A stretch of DNA of 64,000 nt, taken from assembly GCA_037178625.1 (NCBI GenBank), contig CM074135.1, positions 622,001 through 686,000 of the forward strand, given 5' to 3'. The translations under genes were made by a program, and so were the position numbers. Positions 31,425 to 42,442 of this stretch are shown here, piece after piece. Below the pieces are notes generated by a model, which saw only the letters and a program-made list of their open reading frames with translations, was not told where the DNA came from and did not search any database. This DNA is from Skeletonema tropicum. Taxonomy: Eukaryota; Bacillariophyta; Thalassiosirophyceae; Thalassiosirales; Thalassiosiraceae. The first letter of the stretch is position 1. Every line of letters starts with the position of its first letter.

Positions 31425-34400
31425 TTATTTTGTACATGAAAATACTGAAATGACATTCCATCTCCCAGTCTTCTCAACTTCTTCCACAAGCTTCTCAACC
31501 GGAGTATCAAACATGCAAGATAATTCATCATCACATCGCATTCCATTCATTGCCAACGCTATCACCTCTATCGAAGGTTTCTTCTTGGTCAGCTTCCTTT
31601 TAGAATGCCTACTGTCAAAAGGAAGAGTAGATATTCCCTGTAACAAAGGAGACGCTGGGAAGGATGAGGTGCGTGATCTGCTCCCGTCATCCAAGATACT
31701 CTGGGCTGCTGTCGCTGCTTCTGCGGCAACAACGGATACGTCTACAGAATCGGCTATCGACGTCTTCCTATGCGAATGCAAGTCAAACTCCGACGGATCA
31801 GATGCTGCCATTACACTTTGAACTTCCACAGGATCGCCATTATCATTATCTGCTTCTTCTGTATTAGCGTCGTGCTTATTGTCTCCTATTATCTCGTAGG
31901 CAAGAGGATATCGGTGAATTCGTTTAATGAGGACCACGAATAACTCCGAATGTTATCAGTCTTCTATGGTCAAAGTAGTCAAATACAGTCTTCCACTCCA
32001 AGCTTTCACTACTTGGAGTAATTGACGCACTCGCCTTTTTACTGGATGCAGCAGCAGCAACAACAACATTGCCCATTGATACCTTTTTCATAAGAATCTC
32101 CCCAAATGACTGACTTCTGTTGCAAGAAGCGTATATTTGTGCTAATGCATTCTTCATTGGCTCAATTTCTTTGAGTGTTGTAGCGTCATGAAACGACCTT
32201 TTTGTTGGAGTAGTAGCACCACCACCCTACAGCATCCGCACTAGTGCTCAAGTTTTCAGGAGGCGCCACTCGTTGTTCGTCCCCACTTTCTTCTTCTTCT
32301 GCAATGGTATGGTGTCCAGTTCGAGATGGGAATGAACTCGATGTCTCATCCATTCGTCTTGCCCATCCTACTACTGCGCTTGTCCAACCAAGTGAGTTGG
32401 AAACAGGACCATTATTATGTCCATGATTCGACAGATCAAGGACTATTCACAGAATTAATGTGAGGATGATGCAGTCGTCCAGAAGCTGTCAAATTAAAAG
32501 AAGGAGACGATGACATGACACTAGGAGATAAATCACTGGTCGAACCCCTCCTTCCTCCTCCTCCTCCTCCTCGTATCCTGTCCCTTTTCTGTACATTCTT
32601 GGACTTTACAGCATAGACGTAAGCTTCTTGCATCAAATTGTCACCCAACTTCGATTTCAATAGCTCTTTCCCAAGAGTGGTACTCTCATACACGTTGGAG
32701 TATCGAAATATATCGACGTGCGCTAGAACCCCGTGGTGCCGTAACACACGGAGACAGGCACGGACCAATTCCATATCAACTTCGGACGATTGAGCTATTT
32801 GCTTCAAAAATTTGCATCCATCGATATGGGGTATTATCCAATTAATGGTTAGATCCCAATCAAACATTTGAACTTGCCACTCTGGCCTGAGTAATATTGG
32901 CACGGTATGATCCGAAACCGGTGGTGTAGGCGGTGGTGGCGGTTTAAATAACCGTAAATTCAATAAATTGGCATCATCCAAAAGTAGATGACAATCTCGT
33001 TGTTTGCTATTCAACGACAACAACACATCTTCCAACAAGTATTGTACCTGTGGCCGGGTACGTTCATTTGACAAGAATTCCGATTCCACCTCCATATCTC
33101 GAAGTGTAAAGGATAAATTGGATAACACAGGCCAGTAGGGTCGGGGGTCAACATTCCGTCGTACGACAAATCCAACTGCGAATAAGTGACTATTCCGTTC
33201 ATATCGTTCCGTGTCACAAATGATCATTGGTCGGCTTAAGATGTGCATTCCATGTGTACTAACTGTAATCGTTTGATTTGCCAATTCATTCCCTGTAATG
33301 ATGTATTCCGAGGTGGCTGCAAATATTGAATTGGCCAATAGCTCTGTATCGATTGAAGAAGAAGAAGTGTCTCCCCCTTCGTGAGTTGTTGTTGTTGGTG
33401 TTGGGTTGGAGGTCATTGTGTTTTTTGAGGAGGATGCATGTGATGGAGTCCGGTGGTGACGTGTTGATGGTACTGTTGGAACATCATTGACAGTAGTAGA
33501 TTGTGATGATATAGTATCAATAACTGTTCTCGATTCTTTTTCAGAGGACGATGATTGTGCTTTGTTATTTGAATTGTCGTTATTCGCTGAATCTAATGCT
33601 GCTGCTGCTTGACCAATACTATTCTTCTCATCGAAATGACTCGACGTAGGTAAAGTCGCCTGAGACGCTTGGTCTGCATTATAATCTACATCAACATAAT
33701 CATTCTCCTGCTCTAACTTCTCTTTGTTGGGACTCCAATTCCAATAATCATCTTTCTTTGGACTCCAATTCCAATAATCATCCTTAATAGGAGTAGTAGT
33801 ATTGTTTTCTCCATAAATATTATTATAATCCGTGTTTGTCTGACCATCCTTTATGACAGATTGAAATGTCTCTTCCAATGCTTGATGAACCTCCTCAAAT
33901 TTGACATTGACATCAAAGTGCATAAACTTGTGTGGTGCTTGAAAACACACTGTTGGTCCGATTACAATATCAAATTCTGCATAAAAGACACATAGGAGTG
34001 GACATTTGGATGGAGGTAATGGACGTGGTAACTTTCGACGATGGGCAAGATTTTGTAGATCCGTTTGGAGTTTCGCAGTAGTAGTGGATTGTTGCTGTTG
34101 TTCTACATGAGGATGATGATTATTTGATTTGCTGCTGCTCCGAGAGGAGAATGCTTTGGTAGTATAATATCTTTGTGGAATGAAGGAATTTGTCGTAGTG
34201 TGCAAACTATCCATCATCCGTGACGAAGAGGTAGTGGTAAGATCGTCATCTAAAAGGGGTTGCATCAATAATTGTGATGATGTTTGGTTGTTGTTGATAT
34301 TATTATTAGCGCTGCTGCTGACATTACCACCCGCTCTTGATAGACTTGAACTTGATTCGACCCTACTGATGCTGCCCAACATTTTGATGGACGTCGAAGA

Positions 34401-34532
34401 GGATCGTCGTTTGCTGTTGCTGGTTGTTGTTGTTGTGCCCCCCCTGCCATTGCTGCTGATTGGTGAGGCTAGTGAGGTCGTCTCGGCAGCAGCAGCAGCA
34501 GCGGCAGGTGGAGATGGAGATCGGCATTTCAT
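31425..34532 (-). CDS. NPRL2: NPRL2-like subunit of the GATOR1/SEACIT complex, frame broken three times
   Basis: About 1,034 aa if read through, versus under 400 in human NPRL2; the extra length is Ser/Thr/Asn-rich insertions. NPRL2 with NPRL3 and DEPDC5 is a GAP that turns off TORC1 on amino-acid shortage. Landmarks in order: 'CVFYAEFDIVIGPTVCFQ', 'YIITGNELANQTITVSTHGM', 'ERYERNSHLFAVGFVV', 'MFDWDLTINWIIPHIDGCKF', 'VLAHVDIFRYSNVYESTT' and the C-terminal 'DYFDHRRLITFGVIRG' continuing 'LIKRIHRYPLAYE'. The frame moves by one extra base near 32440, 32222 and 31931. All conserved blocks survive, which argues against an old pseudogene. Confidence 0.85.
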
Positions 34533-35169
34533 TTTGGCATGACGCTGCCGTCGGATATCTCTTACCTAACAATTCTTGCGGATTGTCGCTTCCTGTTGTA
34601 GACGATGAAGCTTTTCCTGAAGAAAGATCACGGGAACCAAAAAAGGTGAAAGATGAAACTCATAAATATTGTAGGTCTACATGCGTAGGAATCCATTACT
34701 ACGCCGTTGCGCCCCCAAACTCTCTCGGCCTTTGGATAGGTAGGGGGCTAGCCTACCCTTTATCGGGGGGATTACATCCGATTCTCCCCACTGCGAGAAT
34801 GGGGGGACGGTTAGTTAGCTAAACTCCCGTGATTTTCGTCTAAATATAGCCAAATTTTGGCTAATATAGACCATTTTACCCCCATTTAGACGATTTTGCC
34901 ACGTGATCAGAACCCTCAATATCGGGGTCTCCCCCCTCGCCCCCTATATCCAAAGGCCTACAGACAACTCACAAACCTTCTTCCCCAAACCTTCCCAACG
35001 CAGACGGCTGCGTTGGTGTACAGAGGCGAATCGCTCTTATCCTGGACGTTAGATGCAACTTCCTCCAAGAGGTAGTGATAGATAATTTGAACGTCACATC
35101 GGGAGGAGGAAGACAAAGGACCAGAACCAGCTTGCATCGGCAGAGACAACACACACAATCATACTTATC
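34533..35169. other. Intergenic between NPRL2 and acidic membrane-protein gene
   Basis: This divergent 5' region contains the 232-bp terminal-inverted-repeat element described separately and no gene I can support. Confidence 0.4.
34727..34958. mobile_element. MITE-like element with imperfect terminal inverted repeats
   Basis: The left end reads GGCCTTTGGATAGGTAGGGGG, interrupted here after 20 bases as GGCCTTTGGATAGGTAGGGG; the reverse complement of the right end reads GGCCTTTGGATATAGGGGGC. The first 12 bases are identical and the G-run follows in both. The interior carries a further palindrome, TAGCCAAATTTTGGCTA, near 34847. There is no coding capacity and no clear target duplication. It could alternatively be a folded regulatory or RNA structure. 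Confidence 0.45.
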
Positions 35170-35292
35170 ATGAACGATACGACACCTACAACTAGTCCTC
35201 GGCCAAAAGGCAAAAAGAACAAGATTCGTCCGAAACTCAAGCCGATTGTTTCTACAGACGACGATGACGATGAAGGCTTAGGATACTGGTAA
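35170..35292 (+). pseudogene. Duplicated N-terminal fragment of the next gene
   Basis: This 40-residue ORF reads Pro/Thr-rich, then 'KKNKIRPKLKPIVSTDDDD' and 'EGLGYW'. The gene beginning at 35348 opens with the same order: Thr run, Lys run, 'KIRPKVKPIVSTD', acidic run and 'EGLGYGEW'. The two copies are 178 bp apart, so this looks like a local tandem duplication whose upstream copy was cut short. It could also act as an upstream ORF. Confidence 0.5.
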
Positions 35293-35347
35293 TTGGAAGA
35301 TATTAGGAGACCAGAACAACAAGCTTATTGCGTCGAGAGACAACAAC

Positions 35348-36808
35348 ATGCCAACAACAACAACAACAACAACTAGCCCTCAGCCAAAAACGAAGAAGAA
35401 GAAGAACAAGATCAAGATCCGTCCAAAAGTCAAGCCAATTGTCTCTACAGACGAAGCAGACGATGATGATGATGAAGGGTTAGGATATGGAGAATGGGCA
35501 GCCTCCTCACCCACCAAGCCCTCACCAATAAAACCACGACAGGTAATATCATCCGAAAGAAGTGGTAATAGTGAAGAGCAGGATGATGATGATGAAAAGA
35601 AGGTTGAGGATGAGGACACAATACATGTTATCCGAAAGATCAATTCCAAATTATTTTTACAACAGCAACCACCACCACCACCATCCTACTAATGAAAAGG
35701 AGGAGAAAGTTATGATTATTCCGCCGGAGGATGACATGACAAGACTTGATAATAATAATGACGTTGTTGTTGTTGCTTCATCATCATCCCGTCCAATCAC
35801 ACTACAGAGCAAACAACGACGCGACTTTGATCACAATAAGCTGCAGTTCTTTGAGAATAATATTACTTCTGGTGGTGAGAAGAAAATGAAGGTGTCTGAT
35901 AACAACAGAGCCAAAACAGCAACAACAACAACTGATGATGATGCAACCACACACACTACTCCACAACAAAACGTGATCTACCAGATTGCCTCAGAGTTGG
36001 AATCAGAATTATTAGAAGAAGCAAAAGAAGTGGACCGTAAGTGGCTTTATTATTGGTCGAGGATTATTATTTGGAAGGGAGCAATTCTGCTATTGTGTAT
36101 AGCTCTTTGTTGGAAGGTGTTGTTGCGCATTACAAAGATGAGTCTATCGCATAATAATGTGGAATTATCTTCTTCTACTATAGGTGAAGCACTTGTCGTG
36201 GTGGAACAAAGAGGTAGTTAGTGTTACTGCAACAACAATGGATGAGAATATAGCAGGTGAAGTACTATGGTCGTCAAGAGGAAAAGAATGAAGATGTACC
36301 AGATGATATGAAGCTGGCTGGGATGGAAGAAGAAGAAGAATGAATCAGTTGAAACTACAATAGAGGATGTGCTTCCATCAGAGGAAGCAACGATGTCTGC
36401 AATCATCGGTAGTAGAATGATGACCCAGAAGAGAACCAGCTAGTAAAGTCAAGAGAAGATGCAACAGATGATGGAATAATCCATTCTGAAATTGAGATAT
36501 CTTTGTCAACGGAGGAGGAAAGAGAAACGCATGAAAGTCGTCATTATGATTATCCTAGTACACAAGACGCCGAAGGGTCAGAGTCTGGTGTGAGTGAACA
36601 AGTATCCGACTGTGAAGTAGAGGAGCATATTATGTTGACGGCAAGAGCAGACAATAATCTGGTTGAAATTGAGGTTGGAATAAAAGTGGATGCTTTTGAC
36701 AAGAACGAGCAGCAATCTAAGCCAGTGATAAAGCCAATTGTGGAAGCAACCGACGGGTATGAAGCCGCTTCTACAGTCCCAGGTGATAATACTATACAAG
36801 CACATTAG
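35348..36808 (+). CDS. Acidic single-pass membrane protein of unknown function, frame broken about five times
   Basis: Read through, the product is about 484 aa. The N-terminus is Thr-rich, then Lys-rich and acidic with 'EGLGYGEWAASSPTKPSPIK'. A His/Pro-rich stretch follows, and then one hydrophobic segment ('WKGAILLLCIALCWKVLLRI') near two thirds along the second frame. The remainder is strongly acidic (Glu/Asp, 'STEEERETHESRHYDYP'). The frame changes by +1 near 35660, 36218, 36290, 36345 and 36413; between breaks the composition stays uniformly acidic, which supports one gene. The last 14 codons lie within the first unit of the satellite array, so the true C-terminus may have been replaced. 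No family was recognised. Confidence 0.45.
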
Positions 36809-39480
36809 CACTTATCAGACGGGTGCGTATGTAGAAGCGATGTTACAGGCTCGTAGCTGATCTGAGAGGTCCATTTTGGGCTTGCTATAGCAGCACTACA
36901 TTCTGCCAAATCGTATTTATCATCGTCAATATGTACATCAGCCGCTTCTACAGTCCCTTTACACTCGGTAATGATAACAAACGAGCACATTAGCACTTTT
37001 CGGATAACTGGCGTGTGTAGGAACGATGCTACAGGCTCGTAGCTGAACTGAGAGGTCCATTGTGGGCTGGTCGGCAGCACTACATTCTACCAAATCGTAT
37101 CTATCGTCGTCAATATGTACATCAGCCGCTTCTAGTGGCCCTCCCATTATACTCGGTAATAGTAATAAACAAGTAAATTATCACTCATCAGACGGTTGCC
37201 GTGTGTGGCAGCGATGCTACAGGCTCGTAGCTGATCTGACAGGTCCATTGTGGGCTGGCCGGCAGCACGACAATCCACCAAATCGTATCTATCATCGTTA
37301 ATATGTACATCAGCCGCTTCTAGTGGCGAAATGTACTCGGTGGTATTATTGCACGAGCACATTAGCACTTATCAGACGAGTGGCGTGTGTAGAAGCGATG
37401 CTACAGGCTCGTAGCTGATCTGGGAGGTCCATTTTAGGCTGGCCGGCAGCGCTACATTCCACCAAATCGTATCTATCGTCGTCAATATGTACATCAGCCG
37501 CTTCTAGTGGCCCATTATACTCGGTGGTAGTAATAAACAAGCACATTAGCACTGTGCAGACGGCTGCCGTGTGTAGACGCGATGCTACAGGCTCGTAGCT
37601 GATCTGGGAGGTCCATTTTGGCTTGCCAGCTGCACGACAATAATTCAAATCCTATCTTCCATCGTCAATATGTTCTTGAGCCGCTTCCAGTGGCCCATTA
37701 TACTTAGTGGCGATATCATACAAGCACATTAGCACTGCTCAGACGGGTGGCGTGTGTAGAAGCGATGCTACAGGCTCGTAGCTGATCTGAGAGGTCCATT
37801 TTGGGCTGGCCGGCAGCACTACATTCCACCAAATCGTATCTATCGTCGTTAATACGTGCATGAGCCGCTTCTAGTGGCCCATTACAGTCGGTGGCGATGC
37901 GTTACAAGCACATTAGCATTCCGCAGACGGGTGGCGTGTGTAAAAGCGATGCTACAGGCTCGTAGCTGATCTGAGAGGTCCATTTTGGGCTGGCCGGCAG
38001 CACTACATTCTACCAAATCGTATCTATCGTCGTCAATATGTACATGAGCCGCTTCTAGTGGCCCATTACAGTCGGTGGTAGTACGGAACAAGCACATTAG
38101 CACTGCTCAGACGGGTGGCGTGTGTAGAAGCGATGCTACAGGCTCGTAGCTGATCTGAGAGGTCCATTTTGGGCTGGCCGGCAGCACTACATTCTTCCAA
38201 ATCGTATCTATCTTCTTCAATATGTACATCAGCCGCTTCTAGTGGCCCATTATACTCGGTGGCGATGCGTTACAAGCACATTAGCACTTCTCAGATGTGT
38301 GGCGTGTGTAGAAGCGATGCTACAGGCTCGTAGCTGATCTGAAAGGTTCAGTGTGGGCTGGCCGGCAGCACTACATTCTACCAAATCGTATCTATCGTCG
38401 TCAATATGTACATCAGCCGCTTCTAGTGGCCCATTATACTCAATGTTGATACTATACAAGCACATTAGCACTTTTTAGTCGAGTGCGTGTGTAGAAGTGA
38501 TGCTACAGGCTCGTAGCTGGTCTGGGAGGTCCATTTTGGGCTGGCCGGCAGCACTACATTCTGCCAAATCGTATTTGTCATCGTCAATATGTACATGAGC
38601 CGCTTCTAGTGGCCCATTATACTCGGTGGCGATGCGTTTCAAGCACATTAGCACTTATCAGACGTGTGGCGTGTGTAGAAGCGATGCTACAGGCTCGTAG
38701 CTGATCTGAGAGGTTCATTGTGGGCTGGTCGGCAGCACTACATTCTACCAAATCGTATCTATTGTCGTCAATATGTACATGAGCCGCTTCTAGTGGCCCA
38801 TTATACTCAATGTTGATACTATACAAGCACATTAGCACTTTTTAGACGAGTGCGTGTGTAGAAGTGATGCTACAGGCTCGTAGCTGATCTGGGAGGTCCA
38901 TTTTGGGCTGGCCGGCAGCACTACATTCTACCAAATCGTATCTATCATTCGTTAATATGTTCTTGAGCCGCTTCTAGTGGCCCATTTTACTCGGTGGTGG
39001 TACGGATCAAGCACATTAGCGTTCCGCAGACAGCTGTCGTGTGTAGAAGCGATGCTACAGGCTCGTAGCTGATCTGAGAGGTCCATTGTGGGCTGGCCGG
39101 CAGCACTACATTCTACCAAATCGTATCTATCGTCGTCAATACGTGCATGAGCCGCTGTTAGTGGCCCATTTAACGTGGTGTTGTTAATATGCAAGCACTT
39201 ATGCACTGCTCAGACGAATAGCGCAGAAAGACTTGATGCTTCGACGTTGTAGCTGATCTGGGAGGTTCAGGGTGGGCTTGTTAACAGGATTACATTTCAC
39301 CGCATCGTTTCTATTCCCGTCAAGATGTGTATGAGCCGTTTCTAGTGGCGTATTATTTTCTTGGTGTCGATGCTTTACAAGCACATTATCACTGATTAGA
39401 TTGATTGCTTTCGTAAAAGCGACGCTACGATGTCGTAGCTGATCTGAGAGGTCAATTTGAGCTGGCCGGTAGCACCACAT
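36768..39480 (-). repeat. Tandem array of about 184-bp satellite units
   Basis: The marker CAGGCTCGTAGCTGA (one variant) starts at 36846, 37032, 37220, 37404, 37588, 37771, 37955, 38139, 38323, 38506, 38690, 38873 and 39059. Intervals are 183-188 bp, mostly 184. Two diverged units follow (about 39243 and 39427). Each unit encodes, on the minus strand, a peptide of 60-90 residues with 'VHIDDDRYDLVECSAAGQP' and 'LSDQLRACS'. Because 184 is not a multiple of three and each unit has a stop, the array is not one protein. Adjacent units are highly similar, pointing to recent expansion or homogenisation. Confidence 0.9.
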
Positions 39481-39548
39481 AGTAAGGCAAACTTATTGTA
39501 AATCATGCACATAAATATTTTTCAAGCGTTACATAATGTAAGATGGTG

Positions 39549-41035
39549 TTACAGATTACTTTTCAGTTGACTCTCGGGTGGTGGAAACTCTTTCAAAATC
39601 TGCATTGTCAAGCGCACCATCACCGGAAGAAGACCCGCTACCTTGCTGGCAACAGCGCTGCTTGCAACTCCAATTGAAGCTCGTTGTGCTACTCCCTGCA
39701 CAATTACACAGTTTTTGAAAAAGAGAAAACTAAGATAAAACCCTGCCCATGCCATTGCTTCATTATAGTCAGCAGATCTTGTCGGCACTGGAGGCGTTGA
39801 TGCATTGTTTGTCATTGCAGTCAAGTAGTACTCATTTCCTCGTCGGGCTTTGTCATGATAGTCACAATAGGAAGAAATGACTTGTGATCGAGTGAGTATA
39901 CCTGTCCCTTCAAATTTCATATCTCCAAGACCAGCAACACCCCATCCCTTCTCTATCGAGGGCATAAAATACATCATGCAAAAGTTAGCTAAGTCACAGT
40001 AACCGTCACCCATTGTTGAGAGCTCCCAATCAAGGACTGCAATAACCTTCGGCTCTGTAGGATGATAAATAAGATTGTCAATTTTGAAGTCCCCATGCAG
40101 CAAACCAAACGGATTTGGACATTGCGATGCGTGTTGTGAAAGTACTTGCGCTATTTGACGGATAGACATTTCCACCTTTTGGACACCACCTTTATCGCTA
40201 CCCTTCATCAGTTCTGATTGTTTGGATGATATCTGTAGCAAACGTTGCAGCTGTCTCTCAATATATGTTGGATTCCTTTGACCTTTTCCACTACTACTGA
40301 CTCTACTACCCCCGTGCTTCTCCAACCCAATCAGCCACCAGGGTACGTTGTGAATATTCGCCATAACTCGGAGCGCATCTTTGAATGCTTCTGTTCGTTC
40401 TTCTTCGCTTCCCATGGTTGTCATGCGTGGATCCACGAAAATACGCCCCTGAACAAACTCCATCAAGTAGAACTCTGCTCCAAGAATTGCTTTATCTTTG
40501 CAATATGCATATGGCGTTGGTATAGGCACTGATCTGTCAAATGCTTGTTGTGATTGCTGTTCCAGCTGCTTATTGTACACTAATAAAGATTCCAGCACAC
40601 GGAATTCTCTATGAAGAGCATGAGATGATGGATGTGCCACCTTGTTGGGCTTGCGTCGGAGAACGACTTTAAGTGCATCATTCCGATGAGGTAAGTTGTT
40701 TATAATTAGCAAGTAAGTTGGATTTGATTGTCCGAAGCCTGTAATATAACACAATATGAGAAGAGTGAGTTTCATTAGTTGCAGAGTATTAAGATGCATG
40801 GATAAAAAGCACACAAGTTTAGAGACTCACCAAACTGCTTGACCTCCATACGCTCTTGGAGCCAGTGTTCATCTTGAGTTGATCTCCCTTGAGCGCCAAA
40901 TACCAATGATTGCAGGATAGGAGAGGGGTGATTCACGATCCATGATGATAAACGTTCAATGTTGAGAGGATTTCGAACTGGTGTCGTACTCACAGTGTCA
41001 TTACCGTGTCGGCTGCTAGTGTCGTTCGAGGTCAT
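39549..41035 (-). CDS. ACAD10/ACAD11-type aminoglycoside-phosphotransferase-fold kinase (2 exons)
   Basis: Exon 1 is 40831-41035 and exon 2 is 39549-40738; a 92-bp GT-AG intron joins 'VKQFG' to '[11 protein letters not shown]' in frame, giving 464 aa. The fold is shown by the nucleotide-loop '[12 protein letters not shown]', a Lys strand ('KVVLRRKP'), the catalytic '[15 protein letters not shown]' and the metal-binding '[14 protein letters not shown]'. These match the kinase-like domain at the N-terminus of ACAD10/11, where it phosphorylates 4-hydroxyacyl-CoAs for oxidation. Here the acyl-CoA dehydrogenase half is absent and the protein ends after the kinase domain. No targeting signal is obvious. 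Confidence 0.85.
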
Positions 41036-41305
41036 CGTTGCGTTCACTATACCTTTAGTGAGGAAGGGGGTACTGGATAGGGAGCACACAAGGTGGAAGC
41101 TGCAGTCTGCACTAGTCTGCAGTGTGATTGGCAAGCAGGGGAGAGGGGAGGCAAACCGCCATCGTAGAAACTTTCTTTTGAACTAATTCCGACGTTGGAT
41201 GCTCTCCCACTCCTCAAAACAAGAGAGGCTCTCTTGAGAACCTCCATGTCGTGGCAGCCCAGTACTTTTAGAGACGTTTGGGTTCAGCTTTTCGTTTGAT
41301 ATATT

Positions 41306-42340
41306 ATGATGATGCTCTCACGAGGTGGAACCTCCCTAGTATGTGCATTCTCTCGTCAGCAAAGGCATTCCCATCTACGCCGACTATCCTCTTCGAACAG
41401 CAGGAAATCCAAAGAGAAGAATGATGCATCCACAACAATTGTACACCAGATAAAATCATTTTCGATCGGATCATTAGCTGGAATGCTCGGCTCACTGGCC
41501 GGAATGGGAGGCGGTTTCGTAATGATACCAATGATGACAGCTTCTCGTGGACTTCGATTGACACAACATCAAGCACATGGAACAAGTCTATTTGCTGTTG
41601 GAAGTACTGGCCTTTTCGGAGCCCTGGCATATGGTATCAAGACGGGAGAAGAAGAAGGAGAAGATGAAGGCAACATCATAGCAAACCACAACACAGATAC
41701 GAAAACGCCACAGCAACAAGGATTAGTAGAGCTTGATATTGCTTTAGCACTGACAGCATCGGCAATGATAACTGCTAGGTTTGGGGCAATTGCATCTTCC
41801 AAGCTTTCGGAACGTTCATTAAAGAAAGCACTTGGTGCGTTCATGTTATTTGTCGCTCCTCTTGTACCAGGCAAAAAGTATCTTGATGATTGGTTAGAAG
41901 GCAAAGAATGCAGAGAAAACGAAATAATAGACACACAAAAAATACAAGCTACTGGTATAGCGAAACAGCCATCAAATTTCGAACGGCTTTTACCAGCATC
42001 ATTCATTGGGACATTCAGTGGGTTCCTTTCCGGAATGTTTGGTGTTGGTGGTGGAGCTATTGTCGTTCCATCACTAGTTTTAAGTACAGACATGTCACAC
42101 CATGCCGCACTTGGTACATCATTATGTGCCATGGTGGCACCTGCCATGGTTGGAGTATTGACTCATGCAAAACGAGGCAATGTTGCTTGGAGAGTAGCTC
42201 CGTCGCTTGCAGTGGGTAGTGCTGTTGGGGCCTACATTGGTGGCAAGGAGATTGGTTTACATTTGGAAGAAGATGTGTTACGAGGAGGGTTTGGTGTATT
42301 GATGTTGGTGCTGGGTGCGCGAACATGGCGAACAGCTTGA
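41306..42340 (+). CDS. TSUP (TauE/SafE) family membrane permease
   Basis: The protein is 344 aa. A basic, Ser-rich N-terminus (about 40 residues) could be an organelle presequence. Then come the twin repeats of the TSUP family: 'IGSLAGMLGSLAGMGGGFVM' followed by 'HQAHGTSLFAVGSTG', and in the second half 'FIGTFSGFLSGMFGVGGGAI' followed by 'HHAALGTSLCAMVAPAM'. The glycine-rich helix plus H-x-A-x-G-T-S loop in both halves is diagnostic. Members export or import sulfite, sulfonates or other small organic anions; the substrate cannot be told. There are about 7-8 membrane segments. Confidence 0.85.
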   Translation: MMMLSRGGTSLVCAFSRQQRHSHLRRLSSSNSRKSKEKNDASTTIVHQIKSFSIGSLAGMLGSLAGMGGGFVMIPMMTASRGLRLTQHQAHGTSLFAVGSTGLFGALAYGIKTGEEEGEDEGNIIANHNTDTKTPQQQGLVELDIALALTASAMITARFGAIASSKLSERSLKKALGAFMLFVAPLVPGKKYLDDWLEGKECRENEIIDTQKIQATGIAKQPSNFERLLPASFIGTFSGFLSGMFGVGGGAIVVPSLVLSTDMSHHAALGTSLCAMVAPAMVGVLTHAKRGNVAWRVAPSLAVGSAVGAYIGGKEIGLHLEEDVLRGGFGVLMLVLGARTWRTA

Positions 42341-42442
42341 TGATCAAGGATTGAGGATGTTATGTAGAGCAAAGCAGTATCGTGTATATTCGACATTGAT
42401 TGAGAACATTATTTACAAATTAGCAAGGGCTCAACTTGCAAT

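Noticed and set aside
36503..36808. Separate 101-aa gene
   Set aside because: It is joined by single-base frame changes to the upstream acidic frames from 35348, so I treat it as the end of that gene.
37147..39206. Series of separate small genes of 73-100 aa on the minus strand
   Set aside because: Each is one unit of the 184-bp tandem array; no start context or splicing signal supports independent genes. The shared frame is reported as a finding instead.
37000..39480. CRISPR array
   Set aside because: The repeats are 184 bp with no alternation of short repeats and unique spacers, in a eukaryotic nuclear context.
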